From contig PEQM01000039.1 in NCBI GenBank assembly GCA_002786205.1, positions 39,186 to 103,185 on the forward strand: a stretch of DNA of 64,000 nucleotides. Direction: 5' to 3'. Both the position numbers and the translations under genes were made by a program. Origin of the DNA: Legionella sp. Lineage in GTDB: Bacteria; Pseudomonadota; Gammaproteobacteria; Legionellales; Legionellaceae. The notes under the pieces are model-generated. The model was not told the DNA's origin and made no database searches. It saw only the letters and a list, made by a program, of their open reading frames with translations. Positions 19,021 to 30,502 of this stretch are shown in pieces (position 1 is the stretch's first letter; each line of letters opens with the position of its first letter).

Positions 19021-20526
19021 TTAGAGTTTAGAGTGGCCAGCAAGCACTAAAGTATGGCTTACCGTTTGATGGATATACTCCAACATAGGTTTAGGGTAAA
19101 CCCCCATAGCAATAACCATGAATGCAAGTAAAACATAGGCACTTAATTCATAACCTGAAATGTCTTTCAATTGCGCCACTTTTTGGTTCGCAATGGCACC
19201 AAAAATCACTCGCTTGTACATCCATAAGGTATAGCCTGCACCGATAATTAATGTGCTTGCAGCCCAAAAAGCAACCCAAAAACCTGCCTTGATACTGCCT
19301 AAAATAACCATAAACTCACCAACAAAGCCAGAGGTTCCTGGCAGTCCTGCATTGGCCATAGCAAATAGCATATAGAACGAAGCAAATACCGGCATGGTAT
19401 TCACTACCCCACCAAAGTCACTGAGCATTCTGGTGTGCATTCGGTCATAAATATAACCAACTCCTGCAAACATGGCGCTAGAAACAAAAGCATGTGAAAT
19501 CATCACCACAATAGCACCTTCCAATACCAAACCGGCATTGGTTAATCCGCTTTTATTGGCGATGGCAAAAATAGTAAAACAACCTAAAGTGACAAAGCCC
19601 ATATGCGAAATTGAAGAATAGGCAATCAAACGCTTCATGTCTTTTTGTACTATGGCAACCAATCCTATGTACACTACCGCTATCAGTGATAAGGCAACCA
19701 TCACGCCTGAATACTGAGCACTGGCATCGGGGACGATAGGAAGAGTAAATCGAATAAAGCCATAACCGCCAAGTTTTAATAAAATAGCCGCCAGTACAAT
19801 GGAGCCACCTGCCGGTGCTTCGGTATGCGCATCAGGCAGCCAGGTATGCACAGGAAACATAGGAATCTTGATTGCAAAACCAAGAAAGAAAGCGATAAAA
19901 ATCAATGTTTGCGCTGTCATGCTTAATTTTAATGCATAAAAAGTTTCTATCTTAAAGGTTCCTGCTAAATAGCCCATAAATAAAAAGCTGGCCAGCATTA
20001 AAACCGAACCCAAAAAGGTATATAAAAAGAATTTAATTGCCGCATAAACTCTGTTATCAGAACCCCATATACCGATAATGAGGTACATTGGAATCAAGGT
20101 GGCTTCCCAGAAAATATAGAAAACAATGGCATCTAGCGCTGAAAAAACGCCTACCAGCAAACCTTGCATCATTAAAAAAGCGCATAAATACTGCGATACA
20201 CGTTTTGTGATACTAGTCCAGGTTGCCAGAATCACAACGAGGTTAGTAAAGATGCTTAAAACGATAAGCAATAAAGACAATCCATCTATGCCTAAACTAT
20301 AGCTTATCCCTACAGATGGCATCCAGGACATTTCTTCTATGAATTGCATACCAGTCAGCGCCGTATCAAAGCCAGCGACCAATGGGATACAAAGAAGCAA
20401 GCTTAATACGACCGTAAATAAAGCCAGGTAACGGGCAATATTAGGCGTGTCATCATCTCCTGTCAGAAGAACAAAAACCCCACCAAGAATGGGTAACCAA
20501 ATTAATAAATTAAGCAAATGATGCAT
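19021..20526 (-). CDS. nuoM: NADH-quinone oxidoreductase subunit M
   Basis: Second antiporter-like proton-pumping subunit of complex I. The 501 residues form about 14 helices. Landmarks are the key glutamate segment FYIFWEATLIPMYLIIGIWG, the lysine/histidine pathway KIPMFPVHTWLPDAHTEAP and AYSSISHMGFVTLG. It lies 15 bp after nuoL and 18 bp before nuoN. Confidence 0.97.
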   Translation of the reverse strand: MHHLLNLLIWLPILGGVFVLLTGDDDTPNIARYLALFTVVLSLLLCIPLVAGFDTALTGMQFIEEMSWMPSVGISYSLGIDGLSLLLIVLSIFTNLVVILATWTSITKRVSQYLCAFLMMQGLLVGVFSALDAIVFYIFWEATLIPMYLIIGIWGSDNRVYAAIKFFLYTFLGSVLMLASFLFMGYLAGTFKIETFYALKLSMTAQTLIFIAFFLGFAIKIPMFPVHTWLPDAHTEAPAGGSIVLAAILLKLGGYGFIRFTLPIVPDASAQYSGVMVALSLIAVVYIGLVAIVQKDMKRLIAYSSISHMGFVTLGCFTIFAIANKSGLTNAGLVLEGAIVVMISHAFVSSAMFAGVGYIYDRMHTRMLSDFGGVVNTMPVFASFYMLFAMANAGLPGTSGFVGEFMVILGSIKAGFWVAFWAASTLIIGAGYTLWMYKRVIFGAIANQKVAQLKDISGYELSAYVLLAFMVIAMGVYPKPMLEYIHQTVSHTLVLAGHSKL

Positions 20527-20541
20527 ATCCTCACCTTCTCT

Positions 20542-22515
20542 TTAGCGCGCTATAAGCCAGTATAAAAAACCCAATAAGGCCAATACCATAACGGTTACGT
20601 AATGATATAGATAGCCGCTTTGTACGGCGCGCCCTTTACTAGAAAACCACTTCACTAATTTCCCACTGCCATTAACTACCAAGCCATCAATTAGTTTTTG
20701 ATCACCTACTTTATAAAAAAGTGCGCCAAACAATTTTGATCCTTTCACAAAGACCAGGTCATTAAGGCAATCAAACCCATATTTATTCAGCATGAGTTTG
20801 TAAATCAGCGAAAATCGCTGTGCTAATATCACAGGAATAGCGGGAACAGCCATATAGCATACCCAGGCCACAAACGCACCGGCAACCGTCAACCAAAAAG
20901 TTAAGGAGGTGACTGAATGCAATGCACTGTTTAAAGGAGACACCACCTCATGGGCCAGTTTAGCCAATACATTATGCTGCGGTAATATAAACAAGGAATC
21001 ACTTAGCAATACAGGCTTGCTAAACAGCATCGGCATGTAAAGGACATAACCTAATATTACCGAAGGAATCGCCAAAATAACCAAAGGCAACCAAACCACC
21101 CAAGGGGACTCATGCAAATGACTCCAGGTGTGTTCATCCATTCGAGGCTTGCCATGGAAGGTCATGAATAAAGAACGGAAGGTATAAAGTGCGGTAACCA
21201 TGGCTCCGATTAGTACACAATAATACGCATAACTACTACCAGGGATGGCCGACAGCTGCGCCGCTTCAATAATAGTATCTTTTGAATAAAAGCCAGCAAA
21301 AGGAGGAAAGGCACACAAAGCCAGACTGCCGATCAGGGAGGTGACGTAAGTGATGGGCATTTTTTTCCACAGCCCCCCCATTTTACGCATGTCCTGCTCA
21401 TGATGCATGCCAATAATAACTGAGCCTGCGCCTAAAAATAATAAAGCCTTAAAGCAAGCATGCGTTAATAAATGAAAAATACCCGCGCTATAAGCCGAGG
21501 CCCCCATAGCAACCATCATATAACCCAGCTGCGACAAAGTAGAATAGGCCACCACTCGTTTGATGTCATTCATAACGAGAGCCAAAAGACCGGTAAATAA
21601 AGCGCCTGTTGCGCCTATCACCAAAATGAAGCTTAATGCGGTTGTCGACAGCTCCATTAAAGGAGAAATTCTTGCCACCATGAAGACACCAGCAGTCACC
21701 ATCGTTGCGGCATGAATTAAAGCAGAAATAGGTGTAGGACCTTCCATAGACTCAGGCAGCCAGACATGAAGCGGGACTTGAGCTGATTTACCCATTGCGC
21801 CAACAAACAGCAGAATGCAAATGACCGTCATCAAAGACCATGGATGCCCACTGAATAGCTCGATGCTTTGACTGGCCAGATACTGAGCATGCTTGAATAC
21901 CGTGCTGTACTCCACACTCCCCGTATAGGCAAAAACCAATCCTATGCCCAGGATAAAACCAAAATCACCTACTCTATTAACCAGGAAAGCTTTTAAATTC
22001 CCTTCAATCGCGGATTCTTTCTGATACCAAAAACCGATTAACAGGTAAGACACCAATCCTACCCCTTCCCAGCCAAAAAACAATTGCAAGAAATTATTGG
22101 CAGTCACTAACATCAGCATCATAAAAGTAAACAAAGAGATATAGCTAAAAAAGCGCTGATAGCCCTCATCATCTGCCATATAACCGATACTGTATAGATG
22201 CACCAGCAAAGAAACAAAGTTGACTATTACCAGCATGACAACCGTCAGTGAGTCAATCAACAGGCCAATGTTAAACTCAAACGGTAATAAACCGCCACCG
22301 GTTGCCCAATGATAAACCAGTTCATTGGAAGCAGGTAAGGCTCCAGAAAACAAAGCATAGGCAACATACAAAGAGCCTAGCAAGGATACCGTTACTAAAG
22401 CGATAGTAACCGTATGCGCACCTTGACGACCTATTTGCTTGCGAAAGAAACCCGAAACCACAGAGCCCAACAACGGCGCCAGAATAATTATTAAACAAAG
22501 TTGATGTATACTCAC
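20542..22515 (-). CDS. nuoL: NADH-quinone oxidoreductase subunit L
   Basis: Distal antiporter-like subunit of complex I. The 657 residues have some 16 helices, including the long lateral helix region near the C-terminus that clamps NuoM and NuoN. LFFGWEGVGLVSYLLIGFWY, GAMGKSAQVPLHVWLPESME and AYSTLSQLGYMMVAMG are the diagnostic segments. The start is 4 bp after nuoK. Confidence 0.97.
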   Translation of the reverse strand: MSIHQLCLIIILAPLLGSVVSGFFRKQIGRQGAHTVTIALVTVSLLGSLYVAYALFSGALPASNELVYHWATGGGLLPFEFNIGLLIDSLTVVMLVIVNFVSLLVHLYSIGYMADDEGYQRFFSYISLFTFMMLMLVTANNFLQLFFGWEGVGLVSYLLIGFWYQKESAIEGNLKAFLVNRVGDFGFILGIGLVFAYTGSVEYSTVFKHAQYLASQSIELFSGHPWSLMTVICILLFVGAMGKSAQVPLHVWLPESMEGPTPISALIHAATMVTAGVFMVARISPLMELSTTALSFILVIGATGALFTGLLALVMNDIKRVVAYSTLSQLGYMMVAMGASAYSAGIFHLLTHACFKALLFLGAGSVIIGMHHEQDMRKMGGLWKKMPITYVTSLIGSLALCAFPPFAGFYSKDTIIEAAQLSAIPGSSYAYYCVLIGAMVTALYTFRSLFMTFHGKPRMDEHTWSHLHESPWVVWLPLVILAIPSVILGYVLYMPMLFSKPVLLSDSLFILPQHNVLAKLAHEVVSPLNSALHSVTSLTFWLTVAGAFVAWVCYMAVPAIPVILAQRFSLIYKLMLNKYGFDCLNDLVFVKGSKLFGALFYKVGDQKLIDGLVVNGSGKLVKWFSSKGRAVQSGYLYHYVTVMVLALLGFLYWLIAR

Positions 22516-22519
22516 AGTC

Positions 22520-22825
22520 TTAGCCCTTTAAATGATTCATTTTATCGACGTCGATAGTACCGCGATTTCTAAAAAGCAACATGACTATTGCTAGCCCAAT
22601 AGCCGCTTCTGCAGCAGCTACCGTTAAGATAAAGAAAACAAAAATTTGGCCACTTATATCGTGATAAAAATGAGAAAAGGCTACAAAATTAGTGTTTACA
22701 GCAAGCAGGATAAGCTCAATGCAAACAAGCAATAAAATGATATTTTTGCGATTTAGCATAATGCCTACCAAGCCTAAGCCAAATAAAATCACACTTAATA
22801 TCAGATAATAGTTAACAGGTATCAT
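22520..22825 (-). CDS. nuoK: NADH-quinone oxidoreductase subunit K
   Basis: Small three-helix membrane subunit of complex I. The start is set at ATG 22825 ([18 protein letters not shown]) for 101 residues, the family's usual length; TTGGGGAAC just upstream supplies the ribosome site, so the in-frame TTG at 22840 is not used. The conserved membrane glutamates occur in [13 protein letters not shown] and [11 protein letters not shown]. Confidence 0.95.
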   Translation of the reverse strand: MIPVNYYLILSVILFGLGLVGIMLNRKNIILLLVCIELILLAVNTNFVAFSHFYHDISGQIFVFFILTVAAAEAAIGLAIVMLLFRNRGTIDVDKMNHLKG

Positions 22826-22842
22826 GAATAAGTTCCCCAAGG

Positions 22843-23475
22843 TTATTTCTCTGATTTCAAACTAACTAAAGAGACCCTGTCTTCACTGCGAGTCCTTATT
22901 TGTTTCACTACATTTTGTCTTCTGGAATGAGACGCCCCACTGTGTACCAGGGTGATCGCTGAAATGATAGCAACCAGCAAAATAACTGCTGCCAGCTCAA
23001 AAGCCAATAAATAGTCAGTATATAAAACGAGACCCAAAGCTTCTGTATTAGACACCACTGCATTACTCGCATGGGTTGCCGATACATCCAGTTGGGACGT
23101 GGTTGTTACTGGCAAACTGGGAGACTTGGTCTGCTCTGGCAATGCCATGATTAATAAGCCCGTTAAAAAGGCAACCAGCATTAAACCCAGTGGCATATAA
23201 CGTAAAAAATGACCTTTTAAACTTTCTACGTCGATATTGAGCATCATGACCACGAATAAAAACAAAGTCATCACCGCACCAACATAAACCAATACCAGAA
23301 TCAAAGACAAAAACTCCGCTTCTGCTAATAGCCACAAGCCTGCACTGGCAAAAAAAGTCACCACCAGAAACAGCACGCAGCGCACTGGATTATTTTGACT
23401 AATTACCATGACCGCAGATCCTATTGCCAATGCGGCAAGCAGGTAAAAAATTACTTCTATTAACAATTGATTCAT
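22843..23475 (-). CDS. nuoJ: NADH-quinone oxidoreductase subunit J
   Basis: Five-helix membrane subunit of complex I whose third helix moves during coupling. The 210 residues contain the marker [20 protein letters not shown]. The loop after it is long and Ser/Thr-rich, and the C-terminal tail is basic ([17 protein letters not shown]). It lies 10 bp after nuoI and 17 bp before nuoK. Confidence 0.95.
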   Translation of the reverse strand: MNQLLIEVIFYLLAALAIGSAVMVISQNNPVRCVLFLVVTFFASAGLWLLAEAEFLSLILVLVYVGAVMTLFLFVVMMLNIDVESLKGHFLRYMPLGLMLVAFLTGLLIMALPEQTKSPSLPVTTTSQLDVSATHASNAVVSNTEALGLVLYTDYLLAFELAAVILLVAIISAITLVHSGASHSRRQNVVKQIRTRSEDRVSLVSLKSEK

Positions 23476-23485
23476 AGCTCACCCA

Positions 23486-23986
23486 TTACCTGTATTTTTC
23501 ATCAGCTTGACGATCTGCTGCCAACCGTGGCTCCATCATATCGCCTATAGCCAGCAATTTGTCCTTGGTCATAATATTCTGACCGCGCTCGGTATAGTGA
23601 TAATGATGAATTGGAGTTACGACAATGGAATCCACCGGACAGGATTCTTCACATAAACCACAGTAAATGCACTTAAAAGTATCGACATCATAACGAGTAG
23701 TACGACGCGATCCATCTTCTCGCTCTTCCGAATCAATGGTGATGGCCAAAGCAGGGCAAACTGCTTCGCATAATTTGCAAGCGATACAGCGTTCCTCACC
23801 ATTGGCATAACGTCGTAGAGCCAATAATCCACGAAATCGAGGAGACAAAGGCGTTTGCTCTTCAGGGAATTGCACGGTCGTTTTTTTCTTGAAAAAGTAC
23901 TTGCCTGTTAGTTTTAAACCAGACAAAAGCTCTAACAGAAGAAAACTGCGTACATAATGTTTTATAAATTGGTATGCTTTTTTCAT
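23486..23986 (-). CDS. nuoI: NADH-quinone oxidoreductase subunit I
   Basis: Peripheral-arm subunit with clusters N6a and N6b. The 166 residues hold two [4Fe-4S] motifs, [12 protein letters not shown] near 62-73 and [12 protein letters not shown] near 107-118, after an N-terminal amphipathic helix and the [16 protein letters not shown] approach. It lies 18 bp after nuoH. Confidence 0.97.
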   Translation of the reverse strand: MKKAYQFIKHYVRSFLLLELLSGLKLTGKYFFKKKTTVQFPEEQTPLSPRFRGLLALRRYANGEERCIACKLCEAVCPALAITIDSEEREDGSRRTTRYDVDTFKCIYCGLCEESCPVDSIVVTPIHHYHYTERGQNIMTKDKLLAIGDMMEPRLAADRQADEKYR

Positions 23987-24004
23987 CGGCTTCTCGTTAG
24001 ACTA

Positions 24005-25027
24005 TCAAAACCAAGGCTTCAGGTGACAAAGAACCATCAAAGCCGTTACTATTACCCAGACAATGGTGACCGGAATCAACACCTTCCATCCCAAGCGCAT
24101 GAGCTGATCATATCTATAACGAGGAAAGGTCGCCCTAACCCACAAATAGACGAATAAAAAGAAACTAATCTTTAATAAAAGCCAAGCTATTCCAGGGACG
24201 ACATAAAATACGTCTTGCAAGAAAGGCACGCCTTCAAACGGAGAAAGCCAGCCACCAAGGAATACTATAGCCAATACCGTAGAGATTAATATCATACTTA
24301 CGTATTCAGCCAAGAAGAACAAGGTAAAGCCTATTCCTGAGTATTCAACATGAAAACCGGCGACAATTTCAGACTCCCCTTCTGCCATATCAAAAGGCGC
24401 TCTATTGGTCTCGGCAATACCCGCTATCCAAAATACCAAAAATAAAGGAAATAAGGGCACAAACCACCAGTGCCATAATCCGCCTTTTTGGGAAAGGACT
24501 ATGTCAGTCAAATTCATGCTGCCAGCAGCGATTAAGGCACCTACGAAAGCAAACCCCATGGCAATTTCATAAGAAACGGTCTGCGCCGCACTACGTAAAG
24601 AACCAAACATCGCATATTTGGAATTTGATGCCCAGCCCGCAATCAATACCCCATAGACACCGAGCGAACTCATGGCAAAAAGATAAAGCATTCCCGCATT
24701 GATATTGGCTAAAACCATGCCTTGATCAAAGGGAATTACCGCCCAACCTATCAATGCGGGAACCATAGAAAATAATGGCGCCACTATAAACAAATACTTG
24801 TTTGATTTTGTCGGGATAATAATTTCTTTAGTGATTAACTTAATCAAATCGGCAAAAGGCTGTAGCAAGCCTTTAAATCCAACGCGATTGGGACCTATAC
24901 GTACTTGTATATAGCCTATCACTTTTCGCTCTGCATAAATCAGATACGCGACACCAATCAACAAAGGAAGTACGATGACAAGTATCTTTAAAATAACCCA
25001 AACCAATATGCCTATATTCTGGAGCAT
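24005..25027 (-). CDS. nuoH: NADH-quinone oxidoreductase subunit H
   Basis: Membrane subunit that forms much of the quinone chamber at the junction with the peripheral arm. The 340 residues have eight helices. [18 protein letters not shown] is the conserved first loop, and [19 protein letters not shown] is the acidic quinone-site loop. It lies 12 bp after nuoG. Confidence 0.97.
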   Translation of the reverse strand: MLQNIGILVWVILKILVIVLPLLIGVAYLIYAERKVIGYIQVRIGPNRVGFKGLLQPFADLIKLITKEIIIPTKSNKYLFIVAPLFSMVPALIGWAVIPFDQGMVLANINAGMLYLFAMSSLGVYGVLIAGWASNSKYAMFGSLRSAAQTVSYEIAMGFAFVGALIAAGSMNLTDIVLSQKGGLWHWWFVPLFPLFLVFWIAGIAETNRAPFDMAEGESEIVAGFHVEYSGIGFTLFFLAEYVSMILISTVLAIVFLGGWLSPFEGVPFLQDVFYVVPGIAWLLLKISFFLFVYLWVRATFPRYRYDQLMRLGWKVLIPVTIVWVIVTALMVLCHLKPWF

Positions 25028-25039
25028 CTTCTTACCTAT

Positions 25040-27391
25040 CTAGCGCTTAATAGTTATTGCAGCAAAGGAATGCCCTAAATCAACTGTTTCAGGCATCGCA
25101 TTTGCTACCCATACAACGTCTGCAGCAATGCGCTCATCTCGTTTAAGCGGCAATGTTATCTCAATATCACCTTGAGATACAGTGGCACTTTCTGCTAATT
25201 GCAATTTATCCGCAGTAGCAGGATGAATTCGAATGCACGCAGGTTCTGCAGCAGCACACAATTGTAACTCTGTAGCATTTCGTACTATGGCATCAGCACG
25301 ATATAAAGGCCATTCACCAACACGCACCATATCATGCTTAAGTACAGGTAAAGACTCAGGATAATAAGGGGTGTAACTCAATGTAGCCGCCATAGAGGAC
25401 AAAGAGCGAATTTCTGCGAGGATGTCTTCTGTAGAGCTGTATTCAAATTGAGGGCAATAAAGTAAATTGGCCAAAACTCTTAGTATCTTCCAGGCTGGGC
25501 GTGCTTCACCAAAGGGAGCTGAGGCACCTTTAACCGTTTGCCAGGTCTGGTTGATATTGATATAAGTGCCCGATGTTTCTGCATAAGGTGCAATAGGCAA
25601 AATAACATCGGCATAATCACGCATGGAGTCTTGAGCATAAGCAGACAATAAAACAACAAATTCTGCACCGAGCATCGATTTTCTGGCTCCTTGCGGATTA
25701 GCAAAATCATAACCAGGCTCTACCGCCAGTAAGACATAAGCTTTTAATTTGGCCATCAATGCAGCCTGCACATCCAATCCTGGCTCGGCAACTGCTTTCC
25801 CTGCCGCTGTTCGATGCGGCAACATACCCGCCAAACAAGCACCCGCCGTGTTGGCACCTTGGGTTAAACGTAATAGGTTTGTAGCAGTGATCTGCTGAAT
25901 TAAGTGAATTAAGGTCCTAATGAGAGACGCTTCTGGATGATTTTCACATAAGGCACCAGTAATAATACAGCCTTTTCCTTTTAGTAAGGCCGCGGCAATA
26001 ATTTGGCTTGTCTCATCCACTTCAAGACCAATCAACAACTTTTGCGCTGGCGCAGGCAGGGTGCTGGTATCGGCTGTCAAGGCTTTCACCAGGCGAGCCA
26101 ATTGCATAGGAAGCTCTAAAGGAGAAACCACGGCTTTTGCTGTCAATGTGGCTCTATACTCAAAATCAACCGGATTTATTGCATAAACCAAAGCGCCATT
26201 GCGATGTGCTTTTCGTAGTTTGATGCCGGCTAGCGGAACTTCTCTATCCAGATTACAACCAATAACTAAAATAGCATCTTGATGTTCCAACTCGCTATAA
26301 GGCAAGGTGCTTTGCGGCATCAGGGGTTGTGATGCCTGATCTTTAAAGTCTACTTGCTGAAGGCGGTGGTCAAGATTATTAACGCCCAACTCACGCATCA
26401 TTTTTTGTAATAAATACAATTCTTCTAACGTAGATGAAGCGGAGGCAAAGGCTGCGACCTGTTCTGGGCCGTATTGTTTAATCACTTTGCTCAAACCTTC
26501 TGCAGTGAACTTCAATGCAGTTTCCCAATCGACGGTTTCCCATTGTCCATTGCGCTTGATTTGAGGCTGAGCGGCTCTTTGAGCGCTATTAAGGCCTAGA
26601 TAACTAAAGCGGTCTCTATCAGAAAGCCAGGTTTCGTTAATGCTTTCATTTTCTTTAGGAACCACACGCATTAACTGATTATTGCGCGTGTGTAAATAGA
26701 CATTGGACCCCAGGCAATCATGTGGCGCTATGCTTTCATGCTGTTGCAATTCCCAAGCACGAGCCTTAAAACGAAAAGGTTTTGATGTTAAAGCGCCAAC
26801 TGGACATAAATCAATGATATTGCCAGACACTTCTGAGCTCATACTGTGCTTCACATAAGTACCAATTTGCATGGCTTCACCACGACCGGTGGCGCCTAGC
26901 TCACGTAAACCTGCAATTTCATCACCAAAGCGAACGCAGCGAGTACAATGAATACAGCGGGTCATTTCCGTAGCAATTAAAGTACCTAAATCATCATTCG
27001 TGACCGCACGTTTGGTTTCTTCATACTCGGATTGATCATTACCAAAGCCCATAGAGACATCTTGCAATTCACATTCGCCACCTTGATCGCAAATAGGGCA
27101 ATCCAGTGGGTGATTGATCAAAAGAAAATCCATCACTACTTTTTGTGAGTGCAGCGCTTCTGCTGATTTGGTAAATACTTTCATCCCATTGGTAATTGGT
27201 GTCGCGCAAGCAGGAACCGGTTTACGTCCGTTCTCTACTTCGACAAGACACATACGGCAATTTGCCGCTACCGATAATTTTTTATGATAGCAAAAACGAG
27301 GGATATGGATACCTGCTTCATCTGCCACCTCGATAATCATTTTGCCATTTTCAACTTCAAATGTGTTACCGTCAATTTCAATTGTAGCCAT
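25040..27391 (-). CDS. nuoG: NADH-quinone oxidoreductase subunit G
   Basis: Largest peripheral subunit, related to molybdopterin oxidoreductases. Its 783 residues carry the N-terminal [2Fe-2S] ligands (RFCYHKK, NCRMC, PVPAC), a His-coordinated [4Fe-4S] site ending in DCPICDQGGECELQD, and a further cluster in CIHCTRCVRF. The C-terminal half keeps the molybdopterin-oxidoreductase fold without the cofactor, as in other complex I. The extra N7 cluster ligands of some species are not obvious to me. Confidence 0.96.
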   Translation of the reverse strand: MATIEIDGNTFEVENGKMIIEVADEAGIHIPRFCYHKKLSVAANCRMCLVEVENGRKPVPACATPITNGMKVFTKSAEALHSQKVVMDFLLINHPLDCPICDQGGECELQDVSMGFGNDQSEYEETKRAVTNDDLGTLIATEMTRCIHCTRCVRFGDEIAGLRELGATGRGEAMQIGTYVKHSMSSEVSGNIIDLCPVGALTSKPFRFKARAWELQQHESIAPHDCLGSNVYLHTRNNQLMRVVPKENESINETWLSDRDRFSYLGLNSAQRAAQPQIKRNGQWETVDWETALKFTAEGLSKVIKQYGPEQVAAFASASSTLEELYLLQKMMRELGVNNLDHRLQQVDFKDQASQPLMPQSTLPYSELEHQDAILVIGCNLDREVPLAGIKLRKAHRNGALVYAINPVDFEYRATLTAKAVVSPLELPMQLARLVKALTADTSTLPAPAQKLLIGLEVDETSQIIAAALLKGKGCIITGALCENHPEASLIRTLIHLIQQITATNLLRLTQGANTAGACLAGMLPHRTAAGKAVAEPGLDVQAALMAKLKAYVLLAVEPGYDFANPQGARKSMLGAEFVVLLSAYAQDSMRDYADVILPIAPYAETSGTYININQTWQTVKGASAPFGEARPAWKILRVLANLLYCPQFEYSSTEDILAEIRSLSSMAATLSYTPYYPESLPVLKHDMVRVGEWPLYRADAIVRNATELQLCAAAEPACIRIHPATADKLQLAESATVSQGDIEITLPLKRDERIAADVVWVANAMPETVDLGHSFAAITIKR

Positions 27392-27407
27392 GGTCTAACC
27401 TTAATAA

Positions 27408-28685
27408 TTATGCTGCAACGATAGAGCGTTTATGCTTGATGAAATAATCAAATTCATGATAAAAATGCTTCACGAAACTTTGTACTGGCCAAGCAGCTGC
27501 TTCACCTAAAGCACAAATAGTACGTCCTTCTATATGATCAGCGACATTAACCAGCTGTTCTATATCGCCAGGCTCACCATGTCCATGTTTGATGCGGTGT
27601 AACAAACGCACCAGCCAGCCAGTTCCTTCACGACAAGGAGTGCATTGGCCGCAAGACTCATCCATATAAAACTCAGAGATACGATACAAAGCATCTACCA
27701 TACAAGTCGTTTCATCCATAATGATGACTGCGCCAGAGCCTAATCCTGAACCTGCCTTTTGGATACTGTCATAATCCATATCCAATCCCATCATCACATC
27801 ACCAGGTAAAACAGGCATGGAGGAACCACCAGGAATGACGGCTTTAATCTTGCGATCATTTAACATGCCACCAGCCAATTCCAGTAATGTTTTAAAAGGG
27901 GTTCCCATCGGGATTTCAAAATTTCCCGGTTTATTAACGTGCCCACTCACACTAAAACATTTAGTACCGCCATTATTGGGTTTGCCCAATTTTAAAAACC
28001 AGTCGCCACCTTTTTCTAAAATGACCGGAACCGAAGCAAAGGTTTCGGTATTATTAATTGTTGTGGGTTTGCCATATAAACCATAATTGGCTGGAAAAGG
28101 AGGCTTAAAGCGAGGCTGGCCTTTTTTGCCTTCAATAGAATTAAGCAAAGCGGTTTCTTCACCACAAATATAAGCGCCGGCGCCCAAATGATTGAATAAA
28201 TCAAAAGAAACGCCAGAGTTTAAAATATTCTTACCTAACAAGCCTGCTGCATAGGCTTCTTTTAATGCCGCTTCTGTACGCTCATAAGGCAACCAAAACT
28301 CACCCCTGATGTAGTTATAGCCTACGGTGGCACCCATCACGTAACCGGCAATGGCCATCCCTTCAATTAATTGATGCGGATTCAGCGCTAAAATATCGCG
28401 GTCTTTACAAGTACCTGGCTCGCCTTCATCGGAATTGCATACCACGTACTTTTGAACAGGGTTGTTTCTGTTCATAAAACTCCACTTTAAGCCAGTAGGG
28501 AATCCAGCGCCTCCCCTGCCACGCAATGCAGATAATTTTAACTCTTCAATAATTTGTTGGGGCGGTGTTTGTTCTTGTAAAATTTTTCGCCACGCACTAT
28601 ATCCACCTACGCTTTCATAAGCAGCCAAAGTCCAGGACTTTGGCAAATGCAAGGTTCGATAACATACTTGATTTAATTCAATCAT
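27408..28685 (-). CDS. nuoF: NADH-quinone oxidoreductase subunit F
   Basis: NADH- and FMN-binding subunit with cluster N3. The start is placed at ATG 28685 ([15 protein letters not shown]), where AGAGGTGG gives a ribosome site at good spacing; the longer frame from 28727 would run back into nuoE. The 425 residues contain the NADH/FMN site ([13 protein letters not shown] and [14 protein letters not shown]), [13 protein letters not shown], and the cluster ligands [12 protein letters not shown]. Confidence 0.96.
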   Translation of the reverse strand: MIELNQVCYRTLHLPKSWTLAAYESVGGYSAWRKILQEQTPPQQIIEELKLSALRGRGGAGFPTGLKWSFMNRNNPVQKYVVCNSDEGEPGTCKDRDILALNPHQLIEGMAIAGYVMGATVGYNYIRGEFWLPYERTEAALKEAYAAGLLGKNILNSGVSFDLFNHLGAGAYICGEETALLNSIEGKKGQPRFKPPFPANYGLYGKPTTINNTETFASVPVILEKGGDWFLKLGKPNNGGTKCFSVSGHVNKPGNFEIPMGTPFKTLLELAGGMLNDRKIKAVIPGGSSMPVLPGDVMMGLDMDYDSIQKAGSGLGSGAVIIMDETTCMVDALYRISEFYMDESCGQCTPCREGTGWLVRLLHRIKHGHGEPGDIEQLVNVADHIEGRTICALGEAAAWPVQSFVKHFYHEFDYFIKHKRSIVAA

Positions 28686-28701
28686 TCTAACCACCTCTAT
28701 C

Positions 28702-29205
28702 TTATTGGTATTGTTCCAATACTGCATCTATGGATTCGGCAGTTAGATTGCCGTGATAGTCTTTATCTACCTGCATCATCGGAGCTTCAACACAGGCCCC
28801 CAAACACTCTACAGCTCTCAGTGTAAAGCGTCCATCAGCTGTTGTTTCACCTAATTTAATATCCAGTTTGTTTTCTAAATGATTCACTACTTTTTTACAG
28901 TCTCTTAACAAGCAAGAGATGTTAGTGCAGACATTGATTAAATGCTTGCCTAGTGGTTGATGTTCATACATGGTGTAAAAGCTGGCTACCTCATAAACCG
29001 CTATGGGCGGCATGTTCAGGTATTGAGCGACAGCATCCATCAACTCCTGCGTTAAATGATGATGGGCTTCTTGCACTATTCTCAAGGCGCCCATGACAGC
29101 TGATTGGCGCTGATCGGATGGATACTTATTAATTTCATGATCAATAGCATTCATTTGCTCTGCGGACATGTAGTCATGCAAATTTTTTTCAGACTGTTCA
29201 GACAT
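28702..29205 (-). CDS. nuoE: NADH-quinone oxidoreductase subunit E
   Basis: Thioredoxin-like [2Fe-2S] subunit (cluster N1a) beside NuoF. The 167 residues have the ligands in [11 protein letters not shown] and [27 protein letters not shown] is the family core. It lies between nuoD and nuoF with a 43-bp gap on the nuoD side. Confidence 0.96.
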   Translation of the reverse strand: MSEQSEKNLHDYMSAEQMNAIDHEINKYPSDQRQSAVMGALRIVQEAHHHLTQELMDAVAQYLNMPPIAVYEVASFYTMYEHQPLGKHLINVCTNISCLLRDCKKVVNHLENKLDIKLGETTADGRFTLRAVECLGACVEAPMMQVDKDYHGNLTAESIDAVLEQYQ

Positions 29206-29248
29206 TTGAAAAACCTTTCTATATAATTGTTGCCTTTAGACAATAGAG

Positions 29249-30502
29249 TTAACGATCAATTTCACCAAATACGATATCTTGGCTTGCTAATATGGCTACG
29301 CCATCTGCTAACATGTGTCCGCGTGCCATCGCATCAAAACTGGAAAGATGAGCAAATCCGGGAGCACGGATTTTTAGACGATAGGGCTTATTTGCTCCAT
29401 CAGAAACCATGTAAATACCAAATTCGCCTTTAGGTGCTTCTACCGCACTATACACTTCACCAGCGGGCAAACAAAATCCCTCCGAGTACAGCTTAAAGTG
29501 ATGAATTAAGGCTTCCATATCCTGCTTCATCTCTGCGCGACGCGGTGCTATTACCTTGTGGTCATCTATTTTAACAGGCCCTGGGTTTTTACGTAGCCAC
29601 TCAATACATTGTCTGATAATTTTATTAGACTGCCTTAATTCAGCAACACGCACTAAATAACGGTCATAACAATCCCCCGTTTTACCAACAGGAATATCAA
29701 AATCAACATGCTCATAAGCGGCATAGCTTTGTTTTTTACGTAAATCCCAAGCCACACCAGAAGCCCGAAGCATCGGACCTGTAAAGCCCCATTGTAATGC
29801 TTCATCCGGAGAAACAACGCCAATATCAACGGTGCGCTGTTTCCAGATGCGGTTGTCTGTCAATAAGGTTTCATACTCATCAACACATTTGGGAAACCGC
29901 TCGGTAAAGGCCCAAAGAAAATCGAGCAAGCTTCCTTGACGGTGCTCATTCATTTTATCTACTTCACGCTCACTGTGCCAGCGTGAGGCCTTATATTGAG
30001 GCATTGAGTCGGGCAAATCACGCGCTACACCGCCTGGTCTGTAGTAGGTTGCGTGCATGCGTGCTCCAGACACGGCCTCATAACAGTCAAACAGATCTTC
30101 GCGCTCTCTAAAACAATAAAGAAAAACGGTCATGGCTCCCAAATCCAGTGCAATCGCACCTAGCCATAACAAATGATTGAGTACTCGAGTTACCTCATCA
30201 AATAAAGTACGAATGTATTGTGCCCTGATTGGGGCTTCAATATTTAATAATTTTTCTATTGCACGGACATAGGCATGTTCATTACACATCATGGACACAT
30301 AGTCCAATCTATCCATATAGCCTATACTTTGAATATAGGGCTTGGTTTCGGCCAGTTTCTCTGTTGCACGATGCAATAAGCCTATATGCGGATCAGAACG
30401 AACTATCGTTTCACCTTCCAGCTCCATAACCAAACGAAGTACACCATGTGCTGCAGGATGTTGAGGGCCAAAGTTTAAAGTATAATTTTTTAATTCCATC
30501 AT
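29249..30502 (-). CDS. nuoD: NADH-quinone oxidoreductase subunit D
   Basis: 49-kDa-type subunit that lines the quinone-binding site. The 417 residues start [19 protein letters not shown], with the quinone-site His in [23 protein letters not shown] and the C-terminal VFGEIDR are family marks. It is separate from nuoC, unlike the fused nuoCD of E. coli, and overlaps nuoC by 4 bp. Confidence 0.97.
   Translation of the reverse strand: MMELKNYTLNFGPQHPAAHGVLRLVMELEGETIVRSDPHIGLLHRATEKLAETKPYIQSIGYMDRLDYVSMMCNEHAYVRAIEKLLNIEAPIRAQYIRTLFDEVTRVLNHLLWLGAIALDLGAMTVFLYCFREREDLFDCYEAVSGARMHATYYRPGGVARDLPDSMPQYKASRWHSEREVDKMNEHRQGSLLDFLWAFTERFPKCVDEYETLLTDNRIWKQRTVDIGVVSPDEALQWGFTGPMLRASGVAWDLRKKQSYAAYEHVDFDIPVGKTGDCYDRYLVRVAELRQSNKIIRQCIEWLRKNPGPVKIDDHKVIAPRRAEMKQDMEALIHHFKLYSEGFCLPAGEVYSAVEAPKGEFGIYMVSDGANKPYRLKIRAPGFAHLSSFDAMARGHMLADGVAILASQDIVFGEIDR

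Noticed and set aside
28686..28727. Longer start for nuoF overlapping nuoE
   Set aside because: The ribosome site and the family N-terminus both favour the ATG at 28685.
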